Source of the DNA: Aeromicrobium terrae
GTDB lineage: Bacteria > Actinomycetota > Actinomycetes > Propionibacteriales > Nocardioidaceae
Assembly: GCF_008039565.1 (NCBI RefSeq)
Contig: NZ_VDUX01000002.1
Span: 310,001-374,000, forward strand
Length of the DNA: 64,000 bases
Direction: 5' to 3'
A program made the translations under genes and the position numbers. Shown one piece after another: positions 17,931-26,578 of this stretch. Each line of letters begins with the position of its first letter. The first letter of the stretch is position 1. The notes below the pieces were generated by a model. It worked only from the letters and a program-made list of their open reading frames with translations, searched no databases and was not told where the DNA came from.

Positions 17931-18425
17931 GTGAGCACGCCCGACGAGGTCGATGAGGTCGTCGCCGCCTGGCAGCGGGAACGGCCGGACGTCGACGTCT
18001 CCGCGATGCACGTGCTCAGCCGCATCTCCCGCCTCGCCCGACACCTCGACCGCGCCCGCAAGCAGGCGTTCGCCACGCACGGACTCGAGACCTGGGAGTT
18101 CGACGTGCTGTCGGCCCTGCGCCGCGCCGGCAAGCCGTACCAGCTCTCCCCGGGCCGACTCGTCGCCGAGACCATGGTGACCAGCGGCACGATGACCAAC
18201 CGCGTGGACCGGCTCGTCGAGCGCGGGTTCGTGGAGCGCCGGGCCGACCCCGACGACCGTCGCGGCGTGCGCGTCTGCCTCACCGCCTCCGGTCGCCGCA
18301 CGGTCGACGCCGCGCTCGTCGAGCTGCTCGAGCACGAGCGCGAGATCCTCTCCGCCCTCGACCCAACGCGCGCGGCTCAGGTCGCCGACGCGCTCCGCAC
18401 GCTCACCCGCTCCGTCAGGTCGTGA
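17931..18425 (+). CDS. MarR-family transcriptional regulator
   Basis: This 164-residue winged-helix regulator starts at GTG 17931 (MSTPDEVDEVVAAWQRERPD). The recognition region is LSPGRLVAETMVTSGTMTNRVDRLVERGFVERRADPDDRRGVRVCLT, a textbook MarR helix-turn-helix and wing. The in-frame TTG at 17910 is unlikely. No clear ribosome site precedes the GTG, so the message may be leaderless, with the operator overlapping the promoter. It probably represses itself and the divergent amidase-tam unit. The ligand is unknown. It overlaps the converging ABC-F gene by 11 bp. Confidence 0.88.
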   Translation: MSTPDEVDEVVAAWQRERPDVDVSAMHVLSRISRLARHLDRARKQAFATHGLETWEFDVLSALRRAGKPYQLSPGRLVAETMVTSGTMTNRVDRLVERGFVERRADPDDRRGVRVCLTASGRRTVDAALVELLEHEREILSALDPTRAAQVADALRTLTRSVRS

Positions 18426-20133
18426 GCGACAGCCACTCGTCCTCGGCCGCCTCCCGCTGCCGCGCCACCTTCTGGTGCTCCGCGTGCAGGGCGACCAGGG
18501 TGTCGGGCTCCGTCGCGGACTCGACCATCCGCTTCTCCAGCTCCGCCTCCTGCGCGGTCAGCTTCTCGATCTGACGCTCCAGGCGCGCGACAGCCTTCTT
18601 GGTCTCTCGCTCGGTCTTCGCGTCGGAGGTCGTTTCGACAAGCTCAACGACCGGTCCTTGAGCTTGTCGAAAGGACTCCCTTCTCAATCGCAGGTACTCG
18701 TCGACCCCGCCGGGGAGGTGGCGGAAGCGGCCGTCGAGGACGGCGTACTGATGGTCGGTGACGCGCTCGAGCAGGTAGCGGTCGTGGGAGACGACGAGGA
18801 GGGTGCCGGGCCAGGTGTCGAGGAGGTCCTCGATGGCGGCGAGCATGTCGGTGTCGAGGTCGTTGGTGGGCTCGTCGAGCACGAGCACGTTGGGCTCCTC
18901 GAGCAGGACGAGCAGCAGCTGCAGACGACGCTTCTGCCCGCCGGACAGGTCGCGGACGCGGGTGCCGAGGTGACTGCTGCCGAAGCCGAGGCGTTCCAGC
19001 AGGTCACCCGGGTCCTCGACGACGTCGGCCACGCGGTCGTCCATGACCTTCTCCAGCTCGGTCATCGACTGGGTCAGGACACCGACCTGCACGGTCTTGC
19101 CCCGCTTCACCCGGCCAGTCGTGGGACGGACGGTCCCGGTCACCAGGCCGAGCAGCGTGCTCTTGCCGGCGCCGTTGACGCCGAGGATGCCGGTGCGCTC
19201 CCCCGGCCCGATGCGCCAGGTGACGTCCTGCAGGACCGGCCGGTCGTAGGAGACCGAGACGTCGAGCAGGTCGACGACGTCCTTGCCGAGCCGGGCGGTG
19301 GCCAGCTGGACCAGCTCGACCTGGTCGCGGACCGGTGGCTCACGCTCGATCAGCGCGTTGGCCGCGTCGATGCGGAACTTCGGCTTGGACGTCCGCGCCG
19401 GCGCGCCGCGGCGCAGCCAGGCCAGCTCCTTGCGCATCAGGTTCCGGCGTCGCGACTCCGCCGCCGCGGCCTGCCGGTCGCGCTCCACCCGCTGCAGGAC
19501 GTACGCGGCGTAGCCGCCCTCGAACGGGTCGACGACGCCGTCGTGCACCTCCCACGTGTGCGTGCAGACCTCGTCGAGGAACCAGCGGTCGTGGGTGACG
19601 ACGGCGAGGCCACCGGTGCCGGCCGGCCAACGACTGCGCACGTGCTCGGCCAACCAGGTGACGCCCTCGAGGTCGAGGTGGTTGGTGGGCTCGTCGAGGA
19701 AGACGACGTCGTGCTCCCCCGCCAGCACCTGCGCGAGGGCGACGCGACGACGCTGCCCGCCGCTGAGCGTGCCGACGACCGCCTCGCCGTCGAGGTCGCC
19801 GAGCAGGCCGTCGATGACCGCGCGGATCCGCGGCTCCCGCGCCCAGAGGTGCTCGGGCCCGTCACCGACCACCGTGCGGCGCACCGTGAGCCCGGGGTCC
19901 AGCACGTCGGCCTGGTCCAGGAAGCCGACGCGCAGGTCGCGACGCCAGGTGACGCGTCCGTCGTCCGGCTCCTGCCGACGGGCCAGGACGCGCATCAGCG
20001 TGGACTTGCCGTCGCCGTTGCGGCCGACGACGCCGATGCGCTCGCCGTCGGCCAGGCCGAGGCTGACGCCGTCGAGGATCTGGCGGTCCGGATAGGAGAC
20101 CTGCAGCGCCTCGCCGCCGAGCAGCGGCGGCAT
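18415..20133 (-). CDS. ABC-F family ribosome-associated ATPase (Uup-like)
   Basis: The product is 572 residues with two ABC domains and no membrane segment. First domain: VVGRNGDGKSTLM, TLSGGQRRRVALA, DVVFLDEPTNHLDLEG. Second domain: ILGVNGAGKSTLLG, DLSGGQKRRLQL, VLVLDEPTNDLDTD. The inter-domain linker is basic and a C-terminal coiled coil (residues ~508-572) resembles Uup. ABC-F proteins act on the ribosomal E site. A 40-bp perfect palindrome interrupts the stretch between the second ABC domain and the coiled coil, in frame. The start overlaps the ispE stop by 1 bp (TGATG). Confidence 0.92.
   Translation of the reverse strand: MPPLLGGEALQVSYPDRQILDGVSLGLADGERIGVVGRNGDGKSTLMRVLARRQEPDDGRVTWRRDLRVGFLDQADVLDPGLTVRRTVVGDGPEHLWAREPRIRAVIDGLLGDLDGEAVVGTLSGGQRRRVALAQVLAGEHDVVFLDEPTNHLDLEGVTWLAEHVRSRWPAGTGGLAVVTHDRWFLDEVCTHTWEVHDGVVDPFEGGYAAYVLQRVERDRQAAAAESRRRNLMRKELAWLRRGAPARTSKPKFRIDAANALIEREPPVRDQVELVQLATARLGKDVVDLLDVSVSYDRPVLQDVTWRIGPGERTGILGVNGAGKSTLLGLVTGTVRPTTGRVKRGKTVQVGVLTQSMTELEKVMDDRVADVVEDPGDLLERLGFGSSHLGTRVRDLSGGQKRRLQLLLVLLEEPNVLVLDEPTNDLDTDMLAAIEDLLDTWPGTLLVVSHDRYLLERVTDHQYAVLDGRFRHLPGGVDEYLRLRRESFRQAQGPVVELVETTSDAKTERETKKAVARLERQIEKLTAQEAELEKRMVESATEPDTLVALHAEHQKVARQREAAEDEWLSLTT
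18633..18672. repeat. REP-like palindrome inside ABC-F gene
   Basis: Two perfect 15-nt arms, TTTCGACAAGCTCAA and TTGAGCTTGTCGAAA, enclose a 10-nt loop. In the ABC-F frame the region encodes about residues 487-500 (SFRQAQGPVVELVETT), which is unlike ABC-F linkers and is a peptide I recognise from in-frame actinobacterial palindromic repeats. A degenerate single arm lies at 15721-15739. Confidence 0.85.
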
Positions 20134-21041
20134 CAGACGAGCCGGGCGCCGGCCACCGGGCCGCGAGCCTGGATCACGTCGGCGCAGACGCCCGCGCCCG
20201 CCAGCGCCATCGCGATGTCGAGGCTGTGGTTCTCGTCGGCGGCCAGGAAGACGCAGGTAGGGCCGGAGCCGGAGATCACGGCGCCGAGCGCCTCCGCCTC
20301 CAGGCCGATGTCGAGCGTGCCGGCGAGCTCGGGCCGGAGCGAGAGCGCCGCGAGCGTGAGGTCGTTGGAGAGCGAGCGGCCGAGCGCCTCGGCGTCACCA
20401 GCGCGCAGGGCGGCCAGGAGGTCGTCGGGCACCTCGGGCTGTGCGACGTTCGAGCCCTCGTTCAGGCGGTCGAACTCGGCGTAGACGGCCTTCGTGGACA
20501 ACCCGGTGGCCGCGACGGCCGCGACCCAGTAGTACGAGCCGCGCGCCAGCACGGGGCTGACGGTCTCGCCGCGACCGCCGCCCATGGCGTTGCCGCCGTG
20601 CAGGAGGAACGGGACGTCGCTGCCCAGCTGGGCGGCGAGCCGCTCGAGCTCGGGCCGGCCGAGCCCGGTGCCCCAGGCCTCGTTGCAGGCGACCAGGGCC
20701 GCAGCCGCGTCGGCCGAGCCGCCCGCCATGCCCCCGGCGACCGGGATGACCTTGCGGATGGCCAGCTGGACGCCCGCCTCCGTGCCGGTGGTGTCGCGCA
20801 GGAGGTGGGCCGCCTTGACCGCGATGTTGTCACCGTCGGTGGGGACCTCGGCGGACTCGTCGGCCTCCAGGTGGACGGTGACGCTGATCTCGTCGTCCTC
20901 AGTGGCGGTGGCCTTGACCTCGTCGTGCACGTCGACGGCCTGGTACACGGTGGCGAGCGGGTGATAGCCGTCGTCGCGGACCGGACCGACGCCGAGGCAC
21001 AGGTTGATCTTGGCCGGCACCCGCACGGTCGCTGTCGTCAC
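20133..21041 (-). CDS. ispE: 4-diphosphocytidyl-2-C-methyl-D-erythritol kinase
   Basis: IspE phosphorylates CDP-ME in the MEP isoprenoid pathway. The product is 302 residues, a GHMP kinase with [14 protein letters not shown] (N-terminal Lys/Asn motif), the ATP loop [20 protein letters not shown], and [11 protein letters not shown] near the end. The GTG start at 21041 overlaps the rsmA stop by 4 bp. The order rsmA-ispE-ABC-F is the usual actinobacterial arrangement, and the 1-bp and 4-bp overlaps imply translational coupling. Confidence 0.96.
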   Translation of the reverse strand: MTTATVRVPAKINLCLGVGPVRDDGYHPLATVYQAVDVHDEVKATATEDDEISVTVHLEADESAEVPTDGDNIAVKAAHLLRDTTGTEAGVQLAIRKVIPVAGGMAGGSADAAAALVACNEAWGTGLGRPELERLAAQLGSDVPFLLHGGNAMGGGRGETVSPVLARGSYYWVAAVAATGLSTKAVYAEFDRLNEGSNVAQPEVPDDLLAALRAGDAEALGRSLSNDLTLAALSLRPELAGTLDIGLEAEALGAVISGSGPTCVFLAADENHSLDIAMALAGAGVCADVIQARGPVAGARLV

Positions 21042-21880
21042 GCGTCAAACCTAGCGGCGACCCGGGCGAAGTCGTCCACGGTGAGCTGCTCACCGCGGGA
21101 CTGCGGATCGACGCCGGCGGCGCGCAGCACCTCCTCGGCCCTGGCCGGAGATCCGGCGAGGTTCGCGAGGGCGGCGCGCAGGGTCTTCCGGCGCTGGGCG
21201 AACGCGGCGTCGACGACGGCGAACGTCGCCTGTCGGAGCGCCTCGTCGCCCGGTTCCTCGTGCCGCCGGAACGCGACGAGCGCCGAGTCGACGTTCGGCG
21301 CCGGCCAGAACACCGTGCGGCCGATCGTGCCAGCGAGCTCGAGGTCCGCGTACCAGGCCGCCTTGACGCTCGGCACGCCGTAGACCCGGGACCCGGGTCC
21401 GGCAGCGAGCCGGTGCGCCACTTCGGACTGCACCATCACGAGGCCCGACCGGATGGATGGGAACGTCTGCAGGAGGTGCAGGAGGACCGGCACCGAGACG
21501 TTGTACGGCAGGTTGGCGACGAGAGCTGTCGGCTCCAGTGGCAGCGACTCGACGCGCATCGCGTCGGCCTCGACGAGATGCAGCTCGCGGCCGGGAGCGA
21601 GCTCGGCGACCGTCGCGGGGAGCTGCGCGGCGAGCACGGGGTCGATCTCCACCGCCACGACGTCCTGGGCGATCTCGAGCAGGGCGAGGGTCAGGGAGCC
21701 CAGGCCCGGACCGACCTCGACGACGACGTCGCCGGCGCCCACACCGGACGTCCGCACGATGCGGCGCACGGTGTTGGCGTCGACGACGAAGTTCTGCCCA
21801 CGCTGCTTGGTGGGACGCAGTCCGATCTGCTCGGCGATCCGGCGGACGTCGGTGGCGCCGAGCAGACGGACGTCACTCAA
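21038..21880 (-). CDS. rsmA: 16S rRNA dimethyladenosine transferase
   Basis: RsmA (KsgA) dimethylates A1518 and A1519 of 16S rRNA with SAM. The product is 280 residues; [38 protein letters not shown] and [13 protein letters not shown] (the NLPY catalytic motif) are clear, followed by the C-terminal helical domain. The only sensible start is TTG 21880 ([17 protein letters not shown]), which overlaps the rpf stop by 4 bp (TTGA). An in-frame extension further upstream has no homology-like sequence. Confidence 0.95.
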   Translation of the reverse strand: MSDVRLLGATDVRRIAEQIGLRPTKQRGQNFVVDANTVRRIVRTSGVGAGDVVVEVGPGLGSLTLALLEIAQDVVAVEIDPVLAAQLPATVAELAPGRELHLVEADAMRVESLPLEPTALVANLPYNVSVPVLLHLLQTFPSIRSGLVMVQSEVAHRLAAGPGSRVYGVPSVKAAWYADLELAGTIGRTVFWPAPNVDSALVAFRRHEEPGDEALRQATFAVVDAAFAQRRKTLRAALANLAGSPARAEEVLRAAGVDPQSRGEQLTVDDFARVAARFDA

Positions 21881-23037
21881 TTGTGGCGCGCTCCTGCGCA
21901 GCCCCACTGGCCCCAGCCGGAGCGGGCCTGCAGGATCTTCGCGCGCTTGATCTGCTCCTCGCGGCTGGCGTCGGACGGGAGGCCGGTGCCACCCACGCTC
22001 TGCCACGTGGCCAGGGTGAACTGCAGGCCGCCGTAGTAGCCGTTGCCGGTGTTGATGGACCAGTTACCGCCGGACTCGCACTGGGCGATCTTGTCCCAGA
22101 CGCTGTTGCCGGCGACGGCGGGCGCCTCCTGCGTGCCGCGGGCGACGACGCGGACCTTGGGCTTGGTGATGGTCTGCGAGGTGAGCACCTGGCGGTCCTT
22201 CACCTTGCCCTTGGCGACGCTGAGCACGACGTGCTCGCGCGCCTTGCCGGCCTTGCCCGGCTCGAGCACCTTGGTGGAGCCCTTCGACATCGAGTCGTCG
22301 TCGCGGTACTCGACCGGCGGGGCGAGGTCGACGATCTCGGTGGTGTCGACGGCCTTCGCGCGGATGACCTTGATGGTCTGACCGGGCTTGACGAAGGTGT
22401 CGCGGGCGGGCGAGACGACGTCGTCGGAGTCGAACTGCACGTGGCCGGCCTTGAGGACGTCGGCGACGCGAGGCGCGGCGGTCTCCACCTTCTTGGTGGT
22501 GCCGTTGTCCTTGACCGTGAGCTTCTTCGGGTGGCTGACGACGATCTCCATGCCGTCGCGCGGCACGCGGGCCGAGCGCTTGGCCGAGAGCTTCGCGTCG
22601 TCGCCCGGGCTGACCTTCATGCGGTCGAGCACCTGGCCGACCGTGTTGTCGTGCACGGTGGCGCGACGCACGGTGCCGTCGACGGCGACGGTGACCGGCT
22701 TCGCGTAGTCGACGGCGATCTTGTCGCCGTCGGAGATCGGGGCGGACGAGGGCCGGTTCACCTCGTCACCGGGGCGCAGCGAGACCTTCTTGTCGGCGAG
22801 GACGTCGCCGACCGAGGAGCTGAACGTCCGGATGGTGTCGGTCTTCCCGTCGATCGCGACGGTGACGGTCTTGCTGAGTGCTCCGTAGGCGACGGTGCCG
22901 CCGGCGAGAACGATGAGGACTGCGAGGTTGATGGCGATGAGGGCACGCTTCTTGGTGATGCGATGCGACTGATGCACAGGTAAAGCCTTGTGTTTCGGGG
23001 GCAGGGCAACCTGTCCACCATGAGAAACGCGTCGCAT
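21877..23037 (-). CDS. Resuscitation-promoting factor (RpfB-type)
   Basis: This 386-residue secreted or membrane-anchored muralytic protein promotes exit from dormancy. From ATG 23037 it has an N-terminal membrane segment (~31-52, [21 protein letters not shown]) and DUF348-type repeats (~55-215). A G5 domain covers ~220-295 ([20 protein letters not shown]). The C-terminal Rpf lysozyme-like domain has the catalytic Glu in [14 protein letters not shown], plus [17 protein letters not shown]. An alternative GTG at 22977 ([14 protein letters not shown]) with AAGG upstream would remove 20 residues. It lies between tatD and rsmA; no riboswitch is seen in the 5-bp gap. Confidence 0.93.
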   Translation of the reverse strand: MRRVSHGGQVALPPKHKALPVHQSHRITKKRALIAINLAVLIVLAGGTVAYGALSKTVTVAIDGKTDTIRTFSSSVGDVLADKKVSLRPGDEVNRPSSAPISDGDKIAVDYAKPVTVAVDGTVRRATVHDNTVGQVLDRMKVSPGDDAKLSAKRSARVPRDGMEIVVSHPKKLTVKDNGTTKKVETAAPRVADVLKAGHVQFDSDDVVSPARDTFVKPGQTIKVIRAKAVDTTEIVDLAPPVEYRDDDSMSKGSTKVLEPGKAGKAREHVVLSVAKGKVKDRQVLTSQTITKPKVRVVARGTQEAPAVAGNSVWDKIAQCESGGNWSINTGNGYYGGLQFTLATWQSVGGTGLPSDASREEQIKRAKILQARSGWGQWGCAGARHN

Positions 23038-23042
23038 CAGAG

Positions 23043-23891
23043 TCAAATCCGCCGTTCCCAGGAACCGCCGAACGCACGATCCGTGTTTGCGTCGATGGCC
23101 TGACACAGTTCATCCACGGAAATGCCTGCAATTCCAGCCATGAAGCGCACCGTCAACGGCACCAGGAAGGACGCGTTGGGGCGTCCCCGGTGAGGCGTGG
23201 GTGTGAGAAAGGGCGCATCGGTCTCGACGAGGATACGGTCTCGAGGGGTCACACGGAGCGCTTCTCGGAGGTTTTCGGCGTTCTTGAACGTCACCGTGCC
23301 CGCGAAGGACAGGTAGGCGCCGCGGTCGAGACACTCCTGGGCAAACGTGGCGTCGCCGGAGAAGCAGTGCATCACGGTGCGTGGCGGGACGCCCTCGTCG
23401 TCGAGAACCCGGAGGACGTCGTCGTGCGCGTCGCGGTCGTGGATGACCAGCGTGCGGTCGTGCCGGTGCGCCATCCTGATGTGCTCGCGGAACGAGCGGT
23501 GCTGGGCGTCGCGGCCGTCCTCGCCGGTGCGGAAGTAGTCGAGCCCGGTCTCCCCGACGGCGCGGACCTGCGGGTCCTGGGCGAGCTCCTCGATCTCGGC
23601 GAGCGCGGCGGCGAGCGTGCCGTCGGTGTCGAGGCGCGCTGCCTCGTTGGGGTGGATGGCGACGGCGGCGACGATCGCCGGCTGGGTGCGCGCGGTCTCC
23701 ACGGCCCACCGGGCGCCCTCGAGGTCGCAGCCGACCTGCACGATGCGTGAGACGCCGACCGCCGCGGCCCGGTCGAGGGCCTCGTCGACGTCGAGCCGGT
23801 GGCCGCCCTGGATCCGGTGGTCCAGGTGGCAGTGGTTGTCGACGACCGGGAACGGCAGCGGCTCCGGCGCCTCGGGCCAGAGCTCCGTCAC
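23043..23891 (-). CDS. tatD: TatD-family metal-dependent hydrolase/DNase
   Basis: This 282-residue TIM-barrel metallohydrolase has metal ligands in VVDNHCHLD, Glu and Asp in VGETGLDYFRTGEDG, His in LVIHDRDAHDD and MHCFSG, and the final Asp in LVETDAPFLTPTPHRG. TatD enzymes have 3'-5' exonuclease or deoxyribonuclease activity. The GTG start at 23891 overlaps the metG stop by 4 bp; the long upstream in-frame extension is an out-of-frame reading of metG. It is followed by rpf after 5 bp. Confidence 0.92.
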   Translation of the reverse strand: MTELWPEAPEPLPFPVVDNHCHLDHRIQGGHRLDVDEALDRAAAVGVSRIVQVGCDLEGARWAVETARTQPAIVAAVAIHPNEAARLDTDGTLAAALAEIEELAQDPQVRAVGETGLDYFRTGEDGRDAQHRSFREHIRMAHRHDRTLVIHDRDAHDDVLRVLDDEGVPPRTVMHCFSGDATFAQECLDRGAYLSFAGTVTFKNAENLREALRVTPRDRILVETDAPFLTPTPHRGRPNASFLVPLTVRFMAGIAGISVDELCQAIDANTDRAFGGSWERRI

Positions 23892-25468
23892 GTCTCGATC
23901 CGCGGGAACAAGCTGGGCACCTTGGTGATGGTGGTGCCCTCGGGCAGCTGGCCCCAGCGGGCGACGTCGGCGATGCGCTGGTCGGCGAGGTTTCCGAGCG
24001 CGGGCTCCGCGCCGAGCGACTCCCACAACGACGCGCAGGCCTTGGGCATCACCGGGTTGAGGAGCACGGCGAGGGCGCGGAGGCCCTCGGCGGCGGTGAC
24101 GAGGATGGTGGCCAACCGTTCGCGCTGTCCTTCTTCCTTGGCGACCTTCCACGGCGCCTGCTCGGTGAGGTAGCCGTTCAGCTCGTCGACGACGCGCCAG
24201 ATCGCGGCGAGCGCGTCCTGCGGCGCGACGGCCTCGATGGCCGCGTCGGCGTCGGCGACGGCCGACTCGATGGTGCCGACCACCCTCTGCTCGGCGTCGG
24301 TGAGCTCGCCGGCCGCGGGCAGCGACCCGTCGAAGTACGAGCCGATCATCGACGCGACGCGCGACGCGAGGTTGCCGAAGCCGTTGGCGAGCTCGGCGTG
24401 GTAGCGCGCGTGGATGTCCTCCCACGAGATGGAGCCGTCGCTGCCGAACGTGATGGCGCGGGCGAAGTAGTAGCGGTAGGCGTCGGAGCCGAACGTGCCG
24501 ACGATCTCGTCGGGCCGGATGCCGTTGGCCTTGCTCTTGGACATCTTCTGCCCGCCGACGAGCAGCCAGCCGTGCGCGAACACCTGGTGCGGCACCGGCT
24601 GGCCGGCGGCCATCAGCATGGCCGGCCAGATGACGGCGTGGAAGCGGGCGATGTCCTTGCCGACGAGGTGGATCGACGCGGGCCAACGCTTCTCGAAGGC
24701 GTCCTGGTCCGTGCCGTAGCCGATCGCCGTCACGTAGTTGAGCAGGGCCTCGATCCACACGTACATCACGTGCTTCTCGTCCCACGGCACCTGGATGCCC
24801 CAGTCGAAGGTGGACCTGCTCATGGAGAGGTCCTTCAGACCGCGCTGCACGAACGAGATGACCTCGTTGCGGGCCGACGCGGGCTGGATGAAGTCGGGGT
24901 TCTGCTCGTAGAGGTCGAGCAGGGCCTGCTGGTACTCGGACAGCTTGAAGAAGTAGTTCTCCTCGGTGACGTGCTCCAGACGGCTGCCGTCGAGTGCCGA
25001 GACCTTGAAGCCCTCGTCCTCGCCCTCGCCGTCGAGGACGTCGTCGTCGCCCACGAACTCCTCGGCGCCGACGCTGTACCAGCCGGAGAACTCGCCCTTG
25101 TAGACGGCGCCGCGGTCGTAGAGGTCCTGCCAGAACGCCTTGGACCCGACGAGGTGTCGCTCCTCGGTGGTGCGGATGAAGTCGTCGTTGGCGACGTCGA
25201 TGGTCTCCAGGAGCGGCATCCACTCGGTCTCGATGAGCCGGTCGGCCCACTCCTGCGGGGTCATGCCGTTCTGCTCGGCCTTGCGGAGCACCTTGAGCCC
25301 GTGCTCGTCGGTGCCGGTGAGGTACCAGACGTCCTCGCCGCGCTGCCGGTGCCAGCGGGTGATGATGTCGCCCATCACCGTCGTGTAGCCGTGCCCGATG
25401 TGCGGGGCGTCGTTGACGTAGTAGATCGGCGTCGTGACGTAGAAGGTCTGGTCGGGCACGGGCTTCAT
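23888..25468 (-). CDS. metG: Methionyl-tRNA synthetase
   Basis: This 526-residue class I synthetase has FYVTTPIYYVNDAPHIGHGYT (HIGH motif), GTDEHGLKV, WIEALLNYVTAIGYG, the KMSKSKANGIRPDEI catalytic loop and an anticodon-binding C-terminal helical domain (NEVASRVASM-type, ALVxLNPVMP). The zinc-knuckle insertion appears absent: there is no paired CxxC in the connecting peptide, as in the single-domain MetRS type without zinc. There is also no C-terminal tRNA-binding OB domain. Its start lies 1 bp after the rsmI stop codon. Confidence 0.96.
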   Translation of the reverse strand: MKPVPDQTFYVTTPIYYVNDAPHIGHGYTTVMGDIITRWHRQRGEDVWYLTGTDEHGLKVLRKAEQNGMTPQEWADRLIETEWMPLLETIDVANDDFIRTTEERHLVGSKAFWQDLYDRGAVYKGEFSGWYSVGAEEFVGDDDVLDGEGEDEGFKVSALDGSRLEHVTEENYFFKLSEYQQALLDLYEQNPDFIQPASARNEVISFVQRGLKDLSMSRSTFDWGIQVPWDEKHVMYVWIEALLNYVTAIGYGTDQDAFEKRWPASIHLVGKDIARFHAVIWPAMLMAAGQPVPHQVFAHGWLLVGGQKMSKSKANGIRPDEIVGTFGSDAYRYYFARAITFGSDGSISWEDIHARYHAELANGFGNLASRVASMIGSYFDGSLPAAGELTDAEQRVVGTIESAVADADAAIEAVAPQDALAAIWRVVDELNGYLTEQAPWKVAKEEGQRERLATILVTAAEGLRALAVLLNPVMPKACASLWESLGAEPALGNLADQRIADVARWGQLPEGTTITKVPSLFPRIET

Positions 25469-25469
25469 C

Positions 25470-26279
25470 CTAGTGAGCGGCCGAATACACCTCGGACCGC
25501 CTGACCCCGGTGCGGCGCGCGACCTCGGCCACGGCGTCCTTGCGGCTGAGCCCGGTGGCCTCGGCGTCGGCGACGAGGGCGCGGAGGTCGTCGGTGGAGT
25601 ACGACGCCTGCACCGCTGGGGCGCCCTCCACGACGAGCGTCACCTCGCCCCGCACCTCGTCCGCCGCCCAGGCGGCGAGCTCGGCGAGCGTGCCGCGGAC
25701 CACCTCCTCATACGTCTTGGTGAGCTCGCGGCAGACGGCGGCGCGACGGTCGGCGCCGAACGCATCGGCCATGGCGGTGAGGGTCGCGTGCGTGCGATGC
25801 GGTGACTCGAAGAACACCATGGTGCGCGGCTCGTCGGCGAGGGCGGCGAGCACGCGCGTGCGCTCGCCGGCCTTCCGAGGCGGGAAGCCCTCGAAGCAGA
25901 ACCGGTCGACCGGCAGGCCGGAGACCGCGAGTGCGGTGAGCACGGCGGACGGGCCGGGGACGGCGGTGACGTCGACACCGGCCTCGATGCACGCGGCGAC
26001 GAGCCGGTACCCAGGGTCGGAGACGCTCGGCATCCCGGCGTCGGTGACGAGCACGACGGTGCCGTCCGTGGCCGCCTCGACCAGCTCGGGCGTCCGCTCG
26101 CGCTCGTTGCCCTCGAAGTAGGAGACGACGCGGCCGGTCTCGACGCCGAGGTCGGAGGCCAGCCGCCGGAACCGCCGGGTGTCCTCGGCCGCGACGACGT
26201 CTGCCGATGCCAGCGCTTCCCGCAGCCGCGGCGACGCGTCGTCAGGACGCCCGATCGGCGTGGCGGCGAGGATCAGCAC
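25470..26279 (-). CDS. rsmI: 16S rRNA 2'-O-ribose C1402 methyltransferase
   Basis: This 269-residue SAM-dependent tetrapyrrole-methylase-fold protein has [52 protein letters not shown] and [26 protein letters not shown], all RsmI hallmarks. GTG 26279 is the only start that agrees with the family N-terminus, although GGAGG lies unusually close to it (1-2 nt). It is followed by metG after 1 bp, beginning the housekeeping run. It is divergent from the mannosyltransferase across a 203-bp element bounded by inverted repeats. Confidence 0.94.
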   Translation of the reverse strand: MLILAATPIGRPDDASPRLREALASADVVAAEDTRRFRRLASDLGVETGRVVSYFEGNERERTPELVEAATDGTVVLVTDAGMPSVSDPGYRLVAACIEAGVDVTAVPGPSAVLTALAVSGLPVDRFCFEGFPPRKAGERTRVLAALADEPRTMVFFESPHRTHATLTAMADAFGADRRAAVCRELTKTYEEVVRGTLAELAAWAADEVRGEVTLVVEGAPAVQASYSTDDLRALVADAEATGLSRKDAVAEVARRTGVRRSEVYSAAH

Positions 26280-26336
26280 ACCTCCATGGTGCCCGCACCC
26301 CTCGGGGGCGGCGAGGCTGCTCTGCGCTGGTCGGCG

Positions 26337-26539
26337 AGGTTTACCAGGTTCAGTGGGCAAATCCGCACTGCTCATGGCAAATCTGCCTAGAGGAGTGTCC
26401 ATTTGCCATGGAGAGTCGTAGAGCCGACGTCAGCCACCTCGCCGGCGCACGTGAGGCCGACTTCACCAGGCAAGCTGACACATCTCAGGGCAGATCTGCC
26501 ATGAGATGTGTTGATCTCCCTACTGCACCTGGTAAACCT
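26337..26539. repeat. 203-bp element with terminal inverted repeats
   Basis: AGGTTTACCAGGT (26337-26349) and its exact complement (26527-26539) bound the segment; similarity extends to 18 nt with two differences. Inside are a 34-bp hairpin with arms ACACATCTCA/TGAGATGTGT around the palindrome GGCAGATCTGCC, and related GGCAAATCTGCC, GGGCAAATCCG and ATTTGCC motifs. No protein is encoded. It is MITE-like or a structured RNA, between rsmI and the mannosyltransferase gene. Confidence 0.7.
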
Positions 26540-26578
26540 TCAGCCGGCGCGCGAGGTCAACGGCCTACGATCGGCGGG

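Noticed and set aside
21877..23043. c-di-AMP (ydaO) riboswitch before rpf
   Set aside because: Only 5 bp separate tatD and rpf, and no riboswitch-like structure could be placed upstream.
26490..26515. CRISPR-like repeat between rsmI and the mannosyltransferase gene
   Set aside because: The GGCAAATCTGCC-type motifs are not evenly spaced, differ in sequence and lack spacers; no cas genes are present.
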